From: Cyclaneusma minus
Taxonomy: Eukaryota; Ascomycota; Leotiomycetes; Marthamycetales; Marthamycetaceae
Length of the DNA: 64,000 bases
Reading direction: 5' to 3'
NCBI GenBank assembly: GCA_037179335.1
Contig: JAKZHN010000002.1
Span: 992,001-1,056,000 of the forward strand
In this document: positions 22,118-32,805 of the stretch, in pieces
Layout: each line of letters opens with the position of its first letter
How positions within the stretch are numbered: the stretch's first letter is position 1
The notes under the pieces: generated by a model
Told to the model about the DNA's origin: nothing
The model's database searches: none
The model's input: the letters and a program-made list of their open reading frames with translations, nothing else
Position numbers and translations under genes: made by a program

Positions 22118-23427
22118 ATGGCAACGCAGCAAGCAGGCGGCTTCATTCCTCCGACCTCGCTAGGCCCGCTCCCCTCACCCTCACCCAGTCAAGCGTCAAC
22201 TTCGGCTTCTACCACTTCCTCGTCACCCCTTCCACATCCACGCAGAAATCCGTTGAGACCGGGGAGTGCGAAAGAAGATGCTGCGAGACGATATGTGGAA
22301 AAACGGCTGTTGCATGTTTCGAGGAGGTTTGTAAAGAAGTTTGGTGATGATAAGGATGGAATGAAGGAGGGAGGGGATGGAAAGGTTGGCAGTGGGAAGG
22401 AAGGAAGGTATGGAAGAGATGGAAGGGATGATACTACGGGGTATACGAGTATGAGGGAGGTGTGCAGGGATTTGAGTGAGGTGGTGGATGTGCTTTGGTT
22501 GAGTGGGACTCGTGAGTAGGCTTTTCTCTTGTGTAGAAAGAGGGTGATTTTTGTTTTTCTTGATGTGGTTTCCTGGGGATGGACCGATGGGGTGAGATTG
22601 GGCTGCTTTGCTCTGCTTCTCCATTCCCAGTTCCTGAACTCTCTCAGTAGTCAGTCCATGAGGCGGGGATGTATAGGTGGTGGGGCTACATCACGTGCCT
22701 CACCGTTTCAATTTCCATTCCAGCAAGGCACATCTTATACCTTACCGTATCACCTCGCCCTCCGGCCCACAAATCTCAATCCCCCCAAATCATCCTTTCG
22801 TTTATTCACCATCAAGAAACTAAGCTAATCTCCCTGTCTCAAACAGCAAGTCTCCAAATCCCTTACCTCCTCAACATCGCCCTCGCCACCAACACCTACA
22901 TAACCGCCTTTCCTCCTTCGCCACGTCCCACTTTCGCCTTCCTTCAGAGAATGGACCACGCCTTCGCCTCCCTCCTCTCTGGTCATGACATAGACACCGG
23001 CGAGCCACTACCAGGCTTCAATGCCTTCGATCTAGGAAGCGGGCAAAGGACTGGTATCAGTGGCACGGAAATGGTACGCTGTAGAAGCTTAGTTGCGGGC
23101 ATGAGGGTTGCTGTTGTGGAGGTTATGAGTAAGGCTGTGGAAGAGGAGGAGAGTGAGGGGAGTGAGGACGATACGGAGAATGAGATGGAGATGGATGGTG
23201 AGGGGAGGGATGATGGGGAAGAAGAGGATGAGGAATGGCAAATGCAGGTTGCGAAGGTTTATGAGAGGACGATGGAGAAGCTGGGGGAGTTGCTGGGGAC
23301 GGGACCAGGGGCTGAAGAGGTGACGGTTGATGCGAATCCGGTGAGGGATAAGGTGGCTGAGAGGGAGATGGAGATGGATGATGCTGATGATGATGAAGAT
23401 GATGATGTAGAGTTTGTGGATGTTTGA
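22118..23427 (+). CDS. Conserved-looking fungal protein with acidic C terminus, two exons
   Basis: Exons 22118-22511 and 22847-23427 join (GTGAGT donor; AACAG acceptor; 335-base intron) to 324 residues. Order: Pro/Ser-rich N terminus (1-50), a basic helical segment EDAARRYVEKRLLHVSRRFV, a Gly/Asp/Lys-rich linker, then YTSMREVCRDLSEVVDVLWL leading across the splice into SGTPSLQIPYLLNIALA. After that come a region with FAFLQRMDHAFASLLSG, a long acidic stretch of Glu, Asp and Met, and the terminal DDADDDEDDDVEFVDV. No signal peptide or membrane segment is visible. The structured core reads as a globular helical domain; I do not recognise the family with certainty. The acidic tail suggests a nuclear or chromatin-linked role, which is inference. 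Confidence 0.78.
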
Positions 23428-24103
23428 GGGATGGAGGTAATACTTGAAAGCGCTGATTGGGACGATGATTTCCAAGGGGTGTATTTTGTGTGTGGCAGGT
23501 GTGTAATGATCTTTCCCCTTTCCCCGGACTTTGATTGATTAAAGCTGGGAAGATGAGTCTGCGAGCGTGGGTGTCGGGGCGTTTGTGAAAGCTGTCTGTT
23601 CACACAATCCATAACGAACAACTGCCAAAGTGTTGAGGGACGTAGGTGCTTGACATTGGGAAGGTCTAGCTAAGGCCCAGCTCTTATGGAGCTGGGTATG
23701 GCGCTAACAAAGGAGCTAGTGCTGCTGCCTGATATGGCAGGCTGACACAAAGCAAAGGTTCGGCAGCTCTGAATGGCGCTAGTGTCTCAAGCGAAGGCGC
23801 TAAGGCTTAGTGCCAAATCCAATAGCTTGAAAGGCAGAAGATTCTCCAACTATCCTTCCCATCCGCATAACAATGCACACCGATTGCTTGTGCCCTGTTT
23901 TGTTCCCGGTGCCGCAGTGCCTGCGCGTAACATCTTCGGTCCCCCAGCCTGCTTCCTGGTGAGTTGTGTCACCATTGCAAGCTCCCCCAATCCCTTCACG
24001 CTGACGGTCCTATAGCTGACGCACCTCATCTGAAGACTGATCTCCATTTCACCATCCGAATCCTGGCAAGAACCTCCTGCGCATTCCTCGTAAGATCGAC
24101 ATC
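23428..24103. other. Intergenic region, no gene seen
   Basis: It contains the 3' region of the preceding gene and the 5' flank of paralogue A. Two open frames on the plus strand lack any recognisable feature. Confidence 0.4.
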
Positions 24104-24952
24104 ATGTCCTCTCCGAAGCTTTCTCCCCACGCGTCACCCAGCAGCCAGCATGGCGATCTTAGTCAAGTCCTGAATGCTACTACAACCACCGGCTCGGATA
24201 CTCACTGGGATCCACTGACGCGCGCTGCTGCTGACACCATGATCGACAACCTCGGCTCTCTCAACACAATGGAGCCAAGTGCCAGCCTTGGTGAGAGCGA
24301 CCGAGGAGCTCCTAGTCCCGATCACCTCGCCGCAATGTTGGCTGGACTTGTTCCGGTCGATCCTCTCACCCGGATGCTGTACGGACTTTTCCATCTCCCA
24401 TGCGCCATTCCGACGACATTGTCTCCACTTCCAGACAACCAACAACCTAGGCCTGCGAAGCGCGGACGAAGCCCGAGTTTCGAGGAAGATACAAGCTCTC
24501 AAGCTCCCACTGCCATCACCACCGTCCAGCCTGCCTTCGACGAAAGGGACACGAGTTTTGCACCGGTTGTTCCGCCTTGCTCAGATCTGGTAATTCGCAT
24601 TCCTAGTGCTTCCAGTCAAGTCCCAACAACCCATCACGCTCTGGTCACCGGCTCCGCTACCCGTTGGGCTTTCATAGCGCCTGTCAGTGCCCCAGCTTTC
24701 TCGCAGGTTGCTGCTACCAGCGGTGTTTCTCATGACCCGACTTCAACTTTGCTTGCCAATGCACCCTAACAGAACCCTGCCACAGCTTCATCCATGCCTG
24801 CTATCAAGGAAGACGGTTCCTCAAAGCTGGCCACTGGACCTTAGAACTCGGCTTTGAGTAACCCGCAGCGAGCTAACAAACGCCAGAGAATCTTGGACAG
24901 TGATATAGTCTACGAAGCCTTTGTCAAATTGCCTGCGAACAAAGCCGAATAA
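24104..24952 (+). pseudogene. A: Ser/Pro-rich paralogue with two in-frame stops
   Basis: The frame starts at ATG 24104 (MSSPKLSPHASPSSQ) and runs 221 codons to TAA at 24767-24769. It then continues in the same frame past TAG at 24842-24844 to TAA at 24950-24952. The part after the first stop still reads like protein (NPATASSMPAIKEDGSSKLA, later NPQRANKRQRILDSD), so the stops are recent. The segment VDPLTRMLYGLFHLP, KRGRSPSFEED and SKLATG matches A' downstream (VDALTWMLNGLPHLP, KRGRSSSPEED, SRLATG). Where A has CCT TAG, A' has TCT CAA, so the stop most simply came from CAG or CAA. Function unknown; KRGR and KRQR are possible nuclear signals. Confidence 0.6.
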
Positions 24953-25230
24953 GCAGTCCCAACCGAGATTCTCAGACATGGATGTTGAGGGCGGGCACTC
25001 CACTTTCCGCTGATATGCCATCCCGAAAACATCATACACAGAATGCTCCAGATGGTGTTGGTAGCCGAAGAGGTTGGCTTGAAAGACAAGATAGCTACCG
25101 TCCCCAAAATGACCGTCCTCGCGTTCTCTCTCTGTTTTCTTCTTTGTAACACACGACCATTGCTCGTGACGTGACTCCTGTTTCCCAGTGCTTGCAAGTC
25201 CAGCGCGCGACATCTACGCATCTCGACACG

Positions 25231-25815
25231 ATGCCGCCACCCATACAAGCACCAGACCACAGCGCCGGGGTCGATGCCCTCACGTGGATGCTGAATGGGC
25301 TTCCCCACCTCCCGGTCAACGACTACCCCTACCCTGCGAGTATAGAAGGAGATGAGGATAGTCAACACGCCAGACCTTCAAAGCGCGGTCGAAGCTCGAG
25401 TCCCGAGGAGGATGTGGGTTCTCGAACAACTAGCGCCACCGCCCTGCCTGCCTACAACGAACCGAACCATCGTGCGACCAGCGACGCGGCAAACTGTCTC
25501 TCAAGGTTGGCCACTGGATCTCAAGACTTCAATAGCTCTGAATGTTCTCCGCAGTCACGGCGTTCAGCTCATCTCAGTTCTCTCCGACTGGGTTACGACT
25601 CCCAAATACAGGCACGGACACAGATTAAAAGGGATCCTGCTGGTGGAAGGAAAGGAACTTGGAGGACAGCACGAGAGAGGTTATGGAGAGGGTGGATAGT
25701 CTGCAGCTGACGATTGGTGGAGAGAAGGAGATCGTCCAGGTGTATAATTGGAGGATGATCGAAGAGAACACGTGGGTCGAGAACAACAACAGCTAGGCTA
25801 ATAAGCGCCAGAGAA
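25231..25815 (+). pseudogene. A': second, truncated tandem copy of A
   Basis: ATG at 25231 (MPPPIQAPDHSAG) lies within a frame open from 25171 to 25710. Conserved blocks relative to A are ALTWMLNGLPHLP, ARPSKRGRSSSPEEDVGS and SRLATGSQDF. Past residue 100 the similarity is lost, and the frame ends in a basic, probably out-of-frame tail (WRTARERLWRGWIVCS). About 25,787 a further match to the end of A (ANKRQRI) follows a TAG. The order and orientation equal those of A, so this is a decayed tandem duplicate. Confidence 0.5.
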
Positions 25816-25824
25816 TCTCCAAGG

Positions 25825-27057
25825 GTGGGTACAATCCCAGTCCTTAAAGTCCCTGCCCAATTGGGTGCTAACAAAGCGGATGAACAGATCCTGTCGATAC
25901 TACTGCCATGCTCTCACACACGAACAATTCCGAGAGTGAGCCAGCCACTTCAACCACCGACCAAATTGCTCAGCAATCAACCAATACCAGCACCCATCGC
26001 CACCTACACTCCGGTACGCAGTCTTTCGGCTCGTCCGTCGCAGCCCCATCGTGGGCTCCATGTTTCCTCGCCCGGGACCGCCAACCTGAACCACATTTTC
26101 GGCACCAACTCGAGATCGCAACCCGAAATAGCATGGCTTTCCTCAGGAATACCGCGGAAGAGTCGAACAACTCCCTGCAGGCGCCGCCACGCATGCTTCC
26201 GACCGTTGCTGGCACCCAGAACGGCCACAAGAATCTTGATTTTGTGGATTTCCGTCTCCGGCTGGCAGCCCCGCTACATGTACGGAACCCCAATGTGCCC
26301 ACTACTTTTGCATCAACAACATCTGCAGCGGGTTCCTTGGCCGAATAATAGGTGCGATTAGTGGTATTGTAGCTTCTTCGGCCATGAGGCAGATTCGGAT
26401 GAGCATCGCGACAGAATCTACTTTTCTGGTTTGCCTAGGAATTTCTTTACAAGACGTGGGAACTATCGTGGAAGGGTACTGCGGAGAGAGGAGGTTGATG
26501 ACGAACAAAGGGAAGTGGACAACATCGGCGAAGAAGAAGATGATTATGGCGAAGAGGACGAGCAGGAAGATGAGGAGCAGGAAGAGGACAACGACAACAA
26601 CGACAAGGACGCAGCGGCTTCAGTTCTCGGCGGCAACATGGCAGGTTTGGTTACTACACCAGCTCAGCATGTCGCTGCTGCCCCCCTTGCGGCTGCCGCC
26701 CCAGTTGCCGCCTCGCAAGTCACCGCACCAACTGTAGCTGGCCATGTCATTGCAGCTTCGTCAATTGCTGCTCTGTCCTCGACCCCCGCTAGTACGCCTG
26801 TCACTCCCGCTGGATCTTCCCAAGAGCCTCTCAGTCACATCATCAGACGTGGATGCTCTCAGCATCCATCCAGCTTCTTCCCAAAGGATCCCGATGAACT
26901 GCCTGACCGGTCCGACGGCCGCTGGAATTGCCGTGGTGCGGTTTGCGCTGGCAGGAATGGCCGTTGTGATTTCAAGCGTAAGAGAGAGCGAGATAGACAC
27001 CACCGAACCCACCATACTCTTGCAGAGGATGAGGAGGAGAAAGAGAATGACGATTAG
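25825..27057 (+). pseudogene. B: finger-family paralogue interrupted by TAG
   Basis: One frame is open from 25825 to 26361, meets TAG at 26359-26361, and continues to the natural-looking stop at 27055-27057. The stop falls inside a C-x4-C motif (C-D-stop-W-Y-C followed by SFFGH) that corresponds to CQNPDCWAFFDLGH in D, so an ancestral CAG codon is likely. Downstream come a segment YFSGLPRNF, a strongly acidic stretch (EEEDDYGEEDEQEDEEQEED), an Ala/Pro/Val-rich linker, then PDRSDGRWNCRGAVC and the terminal finger C-x4-C-x6-C-x10-H ending in HHRTHH plus an acidic tail. The N terminus is unclear: a second frame from ATG 25908 is open to 26348. It could still make a C-terminal protein from an internal start. 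Confidence 0.55.
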
Positions 27058-27339
27058 GCGCCGCATGCCATGCAAGACATTAAGGGTGGGTGTTGTGGGG
27101 AGGGGGTGGTTGATGGGGATTGGACAGGGTTGGGCCCGACAGACTGAGTGTGGAGAATGTGGTTGGTGGGGATTGAAAATGGGGAGTGGTGGACTTGTTG
27201 TACTGAGCATCATGGGGTGGAAATGGGTGGGAAGGGGGTTGGTGGTTAGTGTCTTTGGTGATTGGGTTCTTTTTTTGCTTCGGTGCTTTGCGTTTCCTTC
27301 GGCGTTCAACCCTGTGTAGGTTGGTCACTCCGCGCTAGA

Positions 27340-27500
27340 TCGAGCGTGTTAATTAGGGTAATGAATGCTTCTCTTGCTTTCGAAACCGCCCAAAATCGAA
27401 TGTGGATTTGTTGTAAGGCTGTTTTGAACGAGGCAGAAGCCAGAAATCACTCGATTGTGTCCGGCCTATCCGTTTTATCAGATTCGAGCGAAAGAACTGT
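27340..27500. repeat. Conserved 3' flank of paralogue B
   Basis: The sequence GGTAATGAATGCTTCTCTTG, then CGAATGTGGATTTGTTGTAA and GAACGAGGCAGAAGCCAG, is shared in order with the flanks of C (about 30,140-30,280) and, in part, of D (about 62,020-62,110). Their copies read GTCGTGAACGTTTTCTTTCC and TTAATGAATGCTTTCTTTTT. This shows that the duplicated unit extends well beyond the coding sequence. Confidence 0.55.
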
Positions 27501-27812
27501 TTAACTTAGCAATACCTCGGGAGGCGTTTGTGATATTTGCGTAAATTTAGGCCTTGACGTCTTCGTGTAGCATTGCGGCTGCTGCAACAACAAAGCTTAG
27601 CGCTATTTTGAGTATAATCTTGAAATTCTGCCTGCGCTCCTCAACCTTCCTCTCTTTGCAATTACCAACCGCAGACAAGTCACAGCCCTTGCGCTTCCCA
27701 TCGCTTCCCTCTTTCCCAGTTATTACGGCCAGGTACAAACAGAGCCAGTCAAAAAGCATCTTCTCTTCGCAGAACTTCGAACTCGCAATCTTCACGAACT
27801 TCTTTCACACCA

Positions 27813-29935
27813 ATGACCGAATCAGGCACTTCTCCGCAGGGCAAACGGCTCAAGCGCTCACATCAGATCCGCTCTGGACCAGACTCGACTGAGATCTCCC
27901 AAGATGCCAATGGCGCCCCCACAGCTGAAGTCTCAGGCAATGCTTAGTTGACCGACGAAAATGGCGACGTCCGCACTGCCTTTGAGCACCTGGAGGCACC
28001 ACATCTTGTGGACGAGAGCGACGTCGAGGCTGACCTGATAGATGACGATGACGACATTTCCTCCGATCCCGAGTACGCTGATCCGATCAATCACAAGCTG
28101 TTGACCAGAGCGACACCAGAGTTGGCGTGACCGAAGCCGATGGCGACCATCCCATGGCGTATGAGTACGCTGCTGCTGGAGTCTCACACGCTATTGAGGA
28201 GAGCGACAAGGAGATCCAGTCCTATGACCCCGAGAACGCTCACCATGTCAACAAATCCAAAAAGCGAAAGAGAATTGCCGAAATCGATGCTGCTGAGAAC
28301 CCACTTCCTGCCGAGTACGCTCGCGACCGTTTGTACGGCCGCCGTCGGTTTGAACAGGATGAGCAAATGCACAAGTCAAATCAGTTCCTGAAGCTTTGGG
28401 TGGAGCAGAGGCTGAGCGGGGAAGGAAGGGACCGCCAGATTGAGCAAAACAAGCCGTGGAACAAGCCCCATATCCCTCAAGGCTGTAGTGTGCTATACAA
28501 TCCATCGCCTCCTGCCTGGCGGGGCGAGGTCTTCAAGCCACTACATGATCCGAATTATACTCCCAAGTATTTCGATGAAATGATCGCGGAAAGACAGCTA
28601 CAACGACAGACCTTCCACGATAGCGCAAGTCCACAATAGGATCCTCATCCAAACTCCCACGTATTCCGACAGCAGCAGCAGCAGCGCTTCCCGCCAAATT
28701 TCCCTAATCCCGCTACGCTCCCGGTATCTCAGTATGGCCTTCCACCAGGAAGTGACCACGAACGTGTCCATCGTCGCTCTTCTCGGTACAAAATGCTCGA
28801 CAACAATAACACCAAGGGCATGGATGCGGCGGCTTCTTCCACAAAGTCCAAGTTCGCTTCAATACCTTCCGTATCAATGTCGATTTGGCATGCACTGTAT
28901 TCTGGGTTTCAGACATGGATCTGATCAGCATTTGTGCTATATTGTGCAGCACAAATGGCAGCAACCTTGAAGGATTCTTTCTGGGCAACCCCAGACGTTT
29001 CCTTGATGCATGCGCCAAGGTACTGGGGAACTACTTCGTTGTGAAACACTTGGAGCCCTCGGAGGCTTCGAAGGATTCGCAAACCCTCGTCGCCCCCATG
29101 CCCCCGAAGACGTGATGTCGACGTCGGTGAAGCTCGCCTGCTTCCTCGCTCACCGAGTCCGCCTCCCATACCGGCTCGCGAGTTCCGTGCCCGCCGTGCG
29201 GTTGCCCATGTCCCCACTCCATCTGCCGCTCCACGGCCTGCTCAAATGCGCCAAACTCGTACAATCGTGGGCAAGAGCGCCTCCAAGACCAGCAAGAGGG
29301 ACAAGGATGCAGAGTTTAGCGAAGAATCTGCCCAAGGAAGCGAAGAATATCCCTCCCAGAGCGAGGAATCAGCAGCTCCATCATCAGTTCATACTCGCCA
29401 AGCCCGTACTACACGTCCTGCCCATTAAGCCCCACCAGTTCCTAGCCAGCCGGTCGGCAGATCATCTTCCGTTCCCATGCAGGTCGCTGCCACCTATTCT
29501 CTTTCCCCTTTTGGCAATTCGCTACATCATCCTACTTTCTTTCCACCACATGACCCCGATAAAGGACCTGACCGGCGCGACGGTCGCCGGAATTGCCGTG
29601 GTGCAATCTGTAATGGCAGGCACGGCAGCTGCCATTTCTCCCGCGAGAGCGAAAGAGATCGCCATTATAGAACTCACCACCGTAAATACAGCTCCAACCG
29701 ACCTGCACCTCCATCCAACTCCATCTCCCAACCATCTCACTCCTCCTTCTCCCCCGATCCTTCTTCAATCCTCAAATCTCAAACCTTCGAACCTCTCCAC
29801 CCATCAACCGCAATCATGCCCAACAACCATGGACTGAAGTCTTCGGACTTCCGCGGCAACATCGAGCCTGAGCGCTTCCGCATGCAAGATGACGGCAACT
29901 TGGGTGAAGCTTCAAGAGGTAGTGCAGCAAGATAG
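27813..29935 (+). pseudogene. C: heavily broken finger-family paralogue
   Basis: It starts with ATG 27813 (MTESGTSPQGKRLKRSHQIR), matching the starts of D and E. Interruptions: TAG 27946-27948 in the first frame, a shift to the frame of 28127-28639, TAG 28637-28639, TGA 28922-28924 and TAA 29426-29428, after which the same frame resumes at once. Conserved blocks are NKSKKRKRIAEID (D: NPYKKRKRSAESD), KYFDEMIAE (D: KTFDEMIAE), a Gln run at about 28,667, and the terminal finger NCRGAICNGRHGSCHFSRES followed by ERDRHYRTHH. A frame between 28885 and 29112 (FVVKHLEPSEA) may be part of the same gene in a third frame. Clearly a pseudogene. Confidence 0.65.
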
Positions 29936-30139
29936 TGAGACTCATGGGTGGGGGTTGTAAGCAGGTGGGAGGAGATTATATCTGGTGGGAATTGGAGAGT
30001 GGGGTTGGTGGGCTCCATAAACTAAGCATGGTAGTAGTGGGTGGTGGAGGTTTGAGAGGGCGATCGGTGGGCTCTCTGTATTGAGCGTCGTGGGGTGGGA
30101 AGCGGTGGGGAAGGGATTGATGGCTAGTCTAGCTAGGTT

Positions 30140-30280
30140 GAGTGTGCTGATAAGGGTCGTGAACGTTTTCTTTCCTCTCAAAATGGTCCCAAGTTGAATG
30201 TGAATTTGCTGCGAAGCCATTTCGAACGAGGCAGGAACCAGGAATTACTCTATTGCGTCCAACTTGTCCGTAATAAAGCT
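30140..30280. repeat. Conserved 3' flank of paralogue C
   Basis: Matches the B flank at about 27,340-27,480 in order: GTGAACG...TTTCTTTC, TTGAATGTGAATTTGCTGCG, then GAACGAGGCAGGAACCAGGA and ATT-CGTCC...CTTGTCCG. Differences are mostly transitions. Confidence 0.55.
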
Positions 30281-31633
30281 TGGTAACCATCGAGAACGAC
30301 TGCTAAGTTACTCGTAGGTAGTACTGAGTGACATTATACCACTTCCTATTGCAAGACATTCTTGTACTTGCAATATGTTATTCACCACTGGTAATCATAG
30401 CAGTAATGTGTTTTATCTATTATTTTAGGACCGGAAACTAAGAAAGGACATTGAAAATCACGTTGATCAGGATTCAGCAAGCCGGTACTATCCCAGATAG
30501 CATGTTCTCGAATTGCTAACAGTTACCACTCATCTAGCTGCTTGAGAGAAGAGCCAAACATGTTAAAGAATGGAAGCTGACGGCGTTCTTTGTCAAACAC
30601 TTTCGTCTCCGTTACGCAGCGAATACACATGTTTTCAACCGGACTTGGAGACCTTGGTGGAGCCCAAAGCGCCCCCCGTAGGCCCCGACGTCCCTTCGCC
30701 TTCTAATGTACCAGACGTCATGCATTCTACTAAGATGTTACTGCTAAAGCTGACATCCTTCCATGTCAAACGCGTCAGTCTAGTAGTCTAGAGACGAAAC
30801 GCAACAACAGAACCTGTTGGCTGAGGATTTGCTTGGCTTTTAGTCACTGCACCCAGTTTGAGCTGTGTAAATCTGCAAACCAAATTTGCCAATTACATTG
30901 AACCGCATTTTAGGATAATGATAATATCATTTTTAAATCAACACTTTCCTGTTCTACGCGCAAGTACCGCCCTCCTTCTCAAGCTTGCTCGTGTTCACGG
31001 GCCACAAACAAGGTCCAGTCAGTTTCTTCCATCCGCACAAGCTGTTGCAGGATAGTGCCTTGGCGGCTGTTAGTCAGCTAGGGGTCGACATATATAGCTG
31101 AAAGCTAGAGGTCTTCCTCTTCTCTCTTCAGTCCTCTCAATCTCCAGCTTCTTGGACCTTCTCCTCATGCGACACAAGCTTCCCATTCCCGAAGTGGCTC
31201 TTTCTCCCGGTCTCAGCTTTCACCCTATGCTTACTTTAAGCTTGAGAATTTTACCACACACTCATGCTTCTCTCACCTCCTTAGTTTGCAATGGTTCGAA
31301 AGAAATTGAATACTACAGCTATCCTATAAAGTCTTGTAATATTTTGAGAACATAGTCCGTTTGCAGCTCCGCAACTACTTAAGGAAATATGGAGTTTGGG
31401 TAGCTATTCCTAGTGTTATCTAAGCTCTTCCTCAGCTTTTGGAAGAGAAGGAATGTATCGGCGGCTTGAGGGCGGAAACAACCACCACCACTCACTGCAA
31501 GCCAACGACTTGCTTGAGAACAGTAAGCTAGTGAAACTGTGAAAACAGGCTACCGATCGAGGTACATAAGAATTGAAAAGCCCCCAGCAGTCATATATTT
31601 CCTGCTCCCTGTTATCAACTTCTCCGCAGCCCC
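30281..31633. other. Left flank of the giant element, no confident gene
   Basis: Normal base composition up to the target duplication. A TATA-like acatatatagc occurs at about 31,089 followed by a pyrimidine-rich leader and a short plus-strand frame ending at 31355 (67 codons, no domain). Nothing recognisable otherwise. Confidence 0.4.
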
Positions 31634-31641
31634 CCGCCAGC
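31634..31641. repeat. 8-bp target site duplication, left
   Basis: CCGCCAGC immediately precedes the left terminal repeat and is identical to 59560-59567, immediately after the right terminal repeat. An 8-base duplication is typical of hAT transposons. Confidence 0.8.
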
Positions 31642-31705
31642 CAGTGTTTCCGATAGTCCGAGACCGCGGTTTGGGCCCTAAACCGTATCGGTACGGTTTG
31701 AAACC
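31642..31705 (+). repeat. Left terminal inverted repeat and subterminal motifs
   Basis: Nineteen exact bases (31642-31660) followed by an imperfect extension. Subterminal near-palindromes CGGTTTGGGCCCTAAACCG and AAACCGTATCGGTACGGTTT repeat an AAACCG core; short subterminal repeats are typical transposase-binding sites in hAT elements. Confidence 0.75.
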
Positions 31706-32773
31706 ATTTATAAAAGCTATAAACCAAATTTATTTAGTCCAAATCGCGGTTTTAAATTTTCACCATGGCCGCTATGGTTTAAATAAATAAATGCTTAATA
31801 ATAATTAAAGGAAAAAAGCTAACAAAATAAAATTCATTTTATTAAAAGCCTTAATTTTGAATGCATTTAATTTATTAATAATATTTTAAAAAACCTAAAA
31901 ATTGGGATTTAAATAATTAATTTAATTATTGCATATATATAAAGAATTTAAATATTGGTATATAATAAGATTTTTTTTAATTTTAAAATGATTTAAAAAA
32001 AAGCTAATTTAAAAAGTTAAAAATTGACAATTTATTTAATTTGAAAAAAGACAAATAAACTTTAATTAATTTCAAATGCTTTATAATAAATCTATTATAA
32101 TAAACCTTGAATTTTTAAAAACCTTGAATTTTTTAACATGTAAAAGCTTAAAAAACACCTTAAAAAGTACGCGTTTATAGCTTTAAATAAATCACTCAAT
32201 AAATTAAATAAAGAACTATTTATTTGAAGGCTTTATAATAGAGTTTAATTTTTTTGAAGTTTTTTTTGAATTCCTTGAATTCTTCTCTTTATAAAACCTA
32301 AAGAAAACCTTAACAAATCGATTTTTAAGGCACTTTTTTAATTAATTTAATAATTAATTAATTACTCCACCTGTAAAGCGATCACTAAAGGTGGCTGTTT
32401 GAGTGGTTTGAATTGATTGATATTAAAGCCCGGCGCAGAATCCGCCTTATATAAATCCCTCTCCGGCTGATTAAGCACCGGGTGCTAGTTAAATTCGTAT
32501 TTAAAATTCTATATAATATCTGCCCGTTTTGGAAAAAAATCTCGCCTTGAAAATTCATTTTTTTTAAAAAAATTATTTTACCGCTATAAATAAATTGCAT
32601 AAATTTAATCGTTATTTTTAATTATTTTCTTTACTTTATATTTAATTAATTTTAAATTATTCTAAATTATATTGGCATTTATATTATAATTATAATATAT
32701 ATTTTTTTTTGTATTGCCAAAATCCTTTTTAATCTCGCTATTATTATTTTTTTTATTTTTGGCTATAAATTCC

Positions 32774-32805
<32 letters not shown>

